The notes below the pieces were generated by a model. That model did not search any database. It was given only the letters and a program-made list of their open reading frames with translations, and was not told the origin of the DNA. DNA of 62,329 bases. It comes from Magnetococcales bacterium WMHbinv6 (GTDB lineage Bacteria > Pseudomonadota > Magnetococcia > Magnetococcales > Magnetaquicoccaceae). The position numbers and the translations under genes were made by a program. Location of the stretch: assembly GCA_002753135.1 (NCBI GenBank), contig PDZV01000022.1:1-62329 (forward strand). The letters are read 5' to 3'. This document shows, one piece after another, positions 58,872 through 62,329 of this stretch. Position 1 is the stretch's first letter. Every line of letters starts with the position of its first letter.

Positions 58872-60554
58872 ATGCCAACCCAAAGAACGCACGAAAACCA
58901 GCATGGAAAATATATATCTTCTGCAATCGCAGAGATCTATCGACATGAGAACAACACAATTATCCTCGGGTTAACAGGAAGGACGGGAAGTGGTTGTAGC
59001 ACTGTAGCGAAAATATTGCAAAATGTTTCTGAAGATATTTCATACGAAGAAAGCCCATCAGAAGATGATTTTAGAAAAATAAAAATAATCAATAAGTTTG
59101 CAAAAACAAACTGGAAACAATTCATATGCATACAAGTTAGATCAGTTCTTACAACATTTCTATTTGATGATATTTCAAAGACCAGAAAATTACTCTCTTC
59201 ATGCATTGACAGGAAAGACCTTGCCAAACTGACAGAGATAGTAACTAATCATAGCAATACTTATAAGAATATTACAGATCAGTCAAACGGTCAAACAGAG
59301 TATTACACAAAAAAATTACCATTACACTGCGATGAGATAAAAGAAACTATTGGCGAGAGTGCATTTGTTCAATTATATCAAAAAATTGGTGAAAATATAC
59401 GAAAATCCGGACTTCCATCAATAAACACCGAGAAAAACAATATGTTCTTTACACTTGCTGAACGAATCAATCAGATTATTCAAACAATAAAGAATGAACA
59501 ACAATCAATGAATAAGCATGTTCATATAGTGATTGATGCAATACGCCACCCTTTAGAAGTTATATATTTTCGAGGTAAGTACCCATCATTCTTTCTTGTA
59601 GCGGTTTCTACAACTGACAAAGAACGCAAAGATCGATTAATCAAACAAAATTATTTAATGTCTGATATTGAATCAATTGATAATAAAGAATATTCAAAAA
59701 CCCACAATCCTGACGAACCAAGTTTTTACTCTACCCAGGACATTCAAGGATGCCTCCAACGAGCTGACATATATATAAGAAACCCGAACGAAGAAACTAG
59801 TACAAAAAAATATAAAGAGTTAACAAAACAAATTATTAGGTATGTTACCCTTATCATGAGACCAGGAATTGTAACTCCTAGCCATATTGAACGCTGCATG
59901 CAAATTGCCTATTCAGCAAAGTATAATTCTGGATGTATATCAAGACAAGTTGGAGCTGTCATTACCGACAAGAACTATTCTATACGATCAATTGGGTGGA
60001 ACGATGTACCTTTTGGACATGTACCGTGCAATCTTCGTAGTCGTGATGATTTAGTTAACGATGAGGATGGTGACGCTTATAGCTGTTTCGAAAAAGAGGA
60101 TGAAAGATATAAAAAGGCATTTACAGATTTATACAATAAAAACAAAAGCAAATATGAAGAGATCAATAAACAAGGAAGAAATAACGCTTTTTGTTTCAAG
60201 GAAGCATATAATGAATACATAGGACAAAAGAATCAGGTTCATACAAGATCGTTACACGCCGAAGAAAACGCCTTTCTTCAAATAGCAAAATATGGTGTTT
60301 CCTCTATAGAAGGAGGAATATTATTTACAACTGCAAGCCCTTGTGAACTTTGCTCTAAGAAAGCTTACCAGCTTGGCATTTCTAAAATTTATTATATAGA
60401 TCCATATCCAGGCATTTCTATAGATCATATTTTAAAAGGCGGCAAATACAACCCAAAATTAATTTTATTTTCAGGAGCAGTTGGACGTGCTTTTCACGAA
60501 TTATACTCACCTGTTGTTCCATATAAGGATGAATTAAAGGCGTTACTCTATTAA
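58872..60554 (+). CDS. Anti-phage dCTP deaminase (AvcD-like) with P-loop domain
   Basis: The 560-residue protein has an N-terminal kinase-like P-loop domain (GLTGRTGSGCST, residues 33-44; the usual lysine is a cysteine) and a C-terminal deoxycytidylate deaminase domain. Zinc and catalytic residues are in LHAEENAF near 463 and SPCELC near 492. This two-domain plan matches the anti-phage dCTP deaminases and the AvcD toxin, which deplete dCTP or dCMP during infection; in Vibrio AvcD is held by an adjacent RNA, AvcI. The gene is far more AT-rich than its neighbours and lies beside tRNA-Ile. GGAGG lies before the ATG. The assignment is from domain architecture. Confidence 0.85.
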   Translation: MPTQRTHENQHGKYISSAIAEIYRHENNTIILGLTGRTGSGCSTVAKILQNVSEDISYEESPSEDDFRKIKIINKFAKTNWKQFICIQVRSVLTTFLFDDISKTRKLLSSCIDRKDLAKLTEIVTNHSNTYKNITDQSNGQTEYYTKKLPLHCDEIKETIGESAFVQLYQKIGENIRKSGLPSINTEKNNMFFTLAERINQIIQTIKNEQQSMNKHVHIVIDAIRHPLEVIYFRGKYPSFFLVAVSTTDKERKDRLIKQNYLMSDIESIDNKEYSKTHNPDEPSFYSTQDIQGCLQRADIYIRNPNEETSTKKYKELTKQIIRYVTLIMRPGIVTPSHIERCMQIAYSAKYNSGCISRQVGAVITDKNYSIRSIGWNDVPFGHVPCNLRSRDDLVNDEDGDAYSCFEKEDERYKKAFTDLYNKNKSKYEEINKQGRNNAFCFKEAYNEYIGQKNQVHTRSLHAEENAFLQIAKYGVSSIEGGILFTTASPCELCSKKAYQLGISKIYYIDPYPGISIDHILKGGKYNPKLILFSGAVGRAFHELYSPVVPYKDELKALLY

Positions 60555-60585
60555 CATCGAATCCTCTTAGATTTATTTCACTACT

Positions 60586-60669
60586 GGGAATTCTAAGGGG
60601 AATTCCCGTAGGGTCGAGAACTGGCGCGCCAACCGTAGGAGAGAGGAATTCCCAGAGAGGAATTCCCAG
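60586..60669. repeat. Cluster of GGAATTCCC-type short repeats
   Basis: Within 85 bases the motif GGGAATTC/GAATTCCC occurs four times: at about 60586, 60597 and two tandem 14-nt copies of AGAGGAATTCCCAG at 60642-60655 and 60656-60669. A palindrome GGCGCGCC lies between. It follows the deaminase gene and could be a remnant of a palindromic or REP-like element, or a recombination boundary. Confidence 0.65.
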
Positions 60670-60762
60670 GACACCCACCTGAAATCCCCTGTTGATCAGA
60701 CCTCAAGCTATATACGCACCAAATAAATTGAAAATTGCCACAGGTGGCACGATCAGGAAAAA

Positions 60763-61113
60763 TTAATCGGCTGTTGATAAATATTTATTCTCTTCTGAGA
60801 TATGGAACAGCTGGTGGAAATTGGCGGAGAGGAAAATTTCTTTTATGTGTTGTTTGCTGTTGACAATATGAATTTCTTTGTTTTCTTTAAGCAATCTATC
60901 ACGCAGTAACAACAGCATGCCCAAGGCGGAGGAATCGACATATTCAGCTTCAGACAGATCGACAATAATAATCTTCTCAACGGAATGGTTACTTATCGAC
61001 AGGCAGGCGTCCCAAAATTTGCCGTGCATTTTAAAGTTGAAACGCCCTTTAACATGCACGGTGGCACCATGGTCACTCTGCGAAATATAGATGCTGTCAT
61101 TCACCAGAATCAT
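60763..61113 (-). CDS. STAS-domain (anti-sigma-factor antagonist type) protein
   Basis: A 116-residue protein with one STAS fold. The conserved helix region DLSEAEYVDSSALGMLLLL holds the serine normally phosphorylated in SpoIIAA-like proteins. The start is the ATG at 61113, preceded by GGAG; it overlaps the end of the second STAS gene. No anti-sigma kinase or PP2C gene is in the window. Confidence 0.85.
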   Translation of the reverse strand: MILVNDSIYISQSDHGATVHVKGRFNFKMHGKFWDACLSISNHSVEKIIIVDLSEAEYVDSSALGMLLLLRDRLLKENKEIHIVNSKQHIKEIFLSANFHQLFHISEENKYLSTAD

Positions 61114-61453
61114 TTTTCTCGTCTCCGCCGGTGCATTCGTAAACCACATCAAACAAATCGTCGACATGATTCAACATGATCCAGCTTTTTGCCTTTTCGT
61201 TCATGCGACTGATGGCAATCTTTTGTCTGCCTTGCCCGACGGAAGCATGCATCATCAGCAACATGCCCAGTGCGGATATATCGTTGACATCTGCCATCGA
61301 CAGATCAACCACATACCGCAACGCTGCCCCTGTATCACTGCCTGAGGTGGCGTAGGCTGCCTCAAACTGTTCTCTGAGTTGCGCGTCAAACAATCCATTG
61401 ACCTTGATGCGCCGTTGATTATTCTCTTGTAAAACAGAAAGTGAAGTATCCAT
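61097..61453 (-). CDS. STAS-domain protein, upstream partner
   Basis: A 118-residue STAS protein; the key region DLSMADVNDISALGMLLMM has a serine at the phosphorylation position. The ATG at 61453 has AGGAGAGG upstream. Its 3' end overlaps the other STAS gene by 17 bases, so both are one transcript. The two sequences are clearly related but divergent, suggesting an old duplication with separate partners. Confidence 0.85.
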   Translation of the reverse strand: MDTSLSVLQENNQRRIKVNGLFDAQLREQFEAAYATSGSDTGAALRYVVDLSMADVNDISALGMLLMMHASVGQGRQKIAISRMNEKAKSWIMLNHVDDLFDVVYECTGGDEKNDSGE

Positions 61454-61802
61454 TTCCTCTCCTGTCATTCATTGACACCCATTCTGACAATAGTTCTGCC
61501 TGCCTCCAATCCTGCCTTGCGCAACCTGACAATCCACTTAAAACGGCACAACAAGAGATGATGCTGATTCTGACTATACCACCCAGCAGGCAAAATTTAT
61601 ACGGTGATAACTGACCATAGGCGTAGAGATGTCCATGATATTCTTGTGGCTTAAAATCGACAGCGGGCGACCATGCACCCGCGCACGGCGAGACGATTAC
61701 CGAAGAGCGCTGGCCAATTCTGTGTTCTGCCTCGGATGGAATGAAACAATTGCCTCATTCGGGCAAGCCACATACAATGGCCAACCGACGGAGGTACGAA
61801 TC
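61454..61802. other. Intergenic region between the STAS genes and the IS remnant
   Basis: No clear gene. An open frame on the plus strand (61629-62033) has no recognised family and runs through the transposase remnant in another frame; I treat it as chance. The promoter of the STAS genes should lie near 61460-61560 on the minus strand but no good -35/-10 pair is obvious. Confidence 0.4.
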
Positions 61803-62329
61803 ATGTCAAAACAGGTCAGGAAGTATCACTCCCCCCGGAAGAAGACAGCCATGTTGAGGATGTCTTGCCCCCGGTTGCCTGGAAACGGTGAGTTTCGGAT
61901 AATGACCCGAACGACCGACAAGCACAGGAGGAGTGAACATGGCTCGACCATCCAATTTGCCCCCCGAACAGCGCACGGAAATCGTATTGCCCTGTTGCGG
62001 AGAGAGGAACCGGTATCTATACTGGCCCGCTGATATGGTGTCAGCAGCAAGACGCTGACCCAATGGAAGGATGATTTTATCGCTGCTGGCACCGCTGGTT
62101 TGGCTGCTGGAAAACGCCAGGCGAGTGACAATGCAAAACGATTGGCTGATTTTGAATCGGCAGTGGCAGAGCGAGACAGGGTTAGCGGCGAGTTGACCAT
62201 CGCCAATGTGATCCTAAAAAAAATGGTGCCGTCCTCCCCTCGACGACAGTTTTCGCCAGGAGTTGACGGCCATGTGCCAATCCAACCCCATTGTTCGGCA
62301 AACAAAGGTGCTGGACAAAATGACCTGTG
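61803..62329 (+). mobile_element. Degraded IS3-type element, running off the window
   Basis: The region contains a frameshifted transposase OrfA (61940 onward) and, before it, an ORF start at 61803 whose first residues (SKQVRKYHSPRKKTAMLR) resemble another transposase-type HTH N-terminus but soon lose similarity. The element end and inverted repeats are not visible; it continues past 62329. Confidence 0.55.
61940..62329 (+). pseudogene. IS3-family transposase OrfA, frameshifted
   Basis: ATG at 61940 follows AGGAGGAG. The first 17 codons read MARPSNLPPEQRTEIVL; similarity then continues in another frame as LLRREEPVSILAR, an in-frame TGA, YGVSSKTLTQWKDDF, and later ERDRVSGELTIANVILKKM. This is the helix-turn-helix and leucine-rich coil of IS3-type OrfA. 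At least one frameshift and one stop break it, and a second shift is likely near 62235. It is partial at the right edge. Confidence 0.75.

Noticed and set aside
60418-60678. Minus-strand ORF of 86 codons across the deaminase 3' end and the repeat cluster
   Set aside because: It is the reverse of the repeats plus a conserved coding gene; no ribosome-binding site and low-complexity product.
60736-60749. Short hairpin TGCCA/TGGCA after the STAS genes
   Set aside because: Only 5 bp of stem and an interrupted T stretch; too weak to call a terminator.
61629-62033. Plus-strand ORF of 134 codons
   Set aside because: Its product matches the transposase only in the last residues, where it follows the shifted frame; the rest has no family resemblance.

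Overview
The window is a chromosomal segment from a Gram-negative bacterium, most likely a member of the Pseudomonadota outside the well-known enteric groups. Evidence for this is the LPS transport and KDO genes (kdsD-kdsC-lptC-lptA-lptB), the adjoining rpoN-ptsN-rapZ block, an outer-membrane TorF-type porin, DsbA, a Tat-like AmiC, UbiG and TrkAH. A DsrC with both C-terminal cysteines suggests a sulfur-metabolising ancestry. A Magnetococcales-like or other deep-branching sulfur lineage would fit, but no marker in the window fixes the taxon. Most of the sequence has moderate GC, while about 58.4-60.8 kb is strikingly AT-rich and looks acquired.

Layout: 0.3-3 kb holds a porin behind a good sigma-54 promoter with an IHF consensus upstream, a CoA-binding protein and a four-CBS protein. 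3-9.7 kb is the tightly overlapping KDO/LPS export/sigma-54/PTS-Ntr operon. 9.8-11.4 kb is an ATPase-TOPRIM pair occupying the place where an HPr-like gene often lies, and is a candidate defence module. 11.4-18.5 kb is sbcD and sbcC, separated by a hybrid histidine kinase. 18.8-22 kb is trkA-trkH and dsrC. 22.1-31 kb is mostly minus strand: a small coiled-coil membrane protein, tRNA-Val, an exported orphan, an HtrA protease with an in-frame amber codon before a second PDZ domain, Nudix, lipB, a cytidylate-kinase-like protein, PPK2, a GGDEF/EAL response regulator and a YfcE-type phosphoesterase. 31-37.6 kb is a plus-strand set of a DUF1566 protein, an FGE-like protein and three signalling proteins. 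37.6-49.6 kb is minus strand: dgkA, prfC with a previously unlisted small membrane protein in front of it, GNAT, HD hydrolase, gltD, gltB, rluD and ubiG. 49.7-58.2 kb holds amiC, gap, a CHAD protein, the osmC-dsbA-etfB-etfA run, a DHH phosphoesterase and lipA. From 58.3 kb comes tRNA-Ile, then an AT-rich insert encoding an anti-phage dCTP-deaminase-like protein with a long leader, a cluster of short repeats, two STAS proteins and a decayed IS3-type transposase at the edge.

The most notable items are: (1) the dCTP deaminase island beside tRNA-Ile, with its own promoter and a leader of about 155 nt that could hold a regulatory RNA; (2) the ATPase-TOPRIM pair between rapZ and sbcD; (3) the amber codon splitting HtrA from its second PDZ domain; (4) the sigma-54/IHF control region of the porin; (5) two neighbouring C-type-lectin-fold proteins of the kinds that diversity-generating retroelements often target; (6) two far-apart terminators that share almost the same stem; and (7) small genes upstream of prfC.
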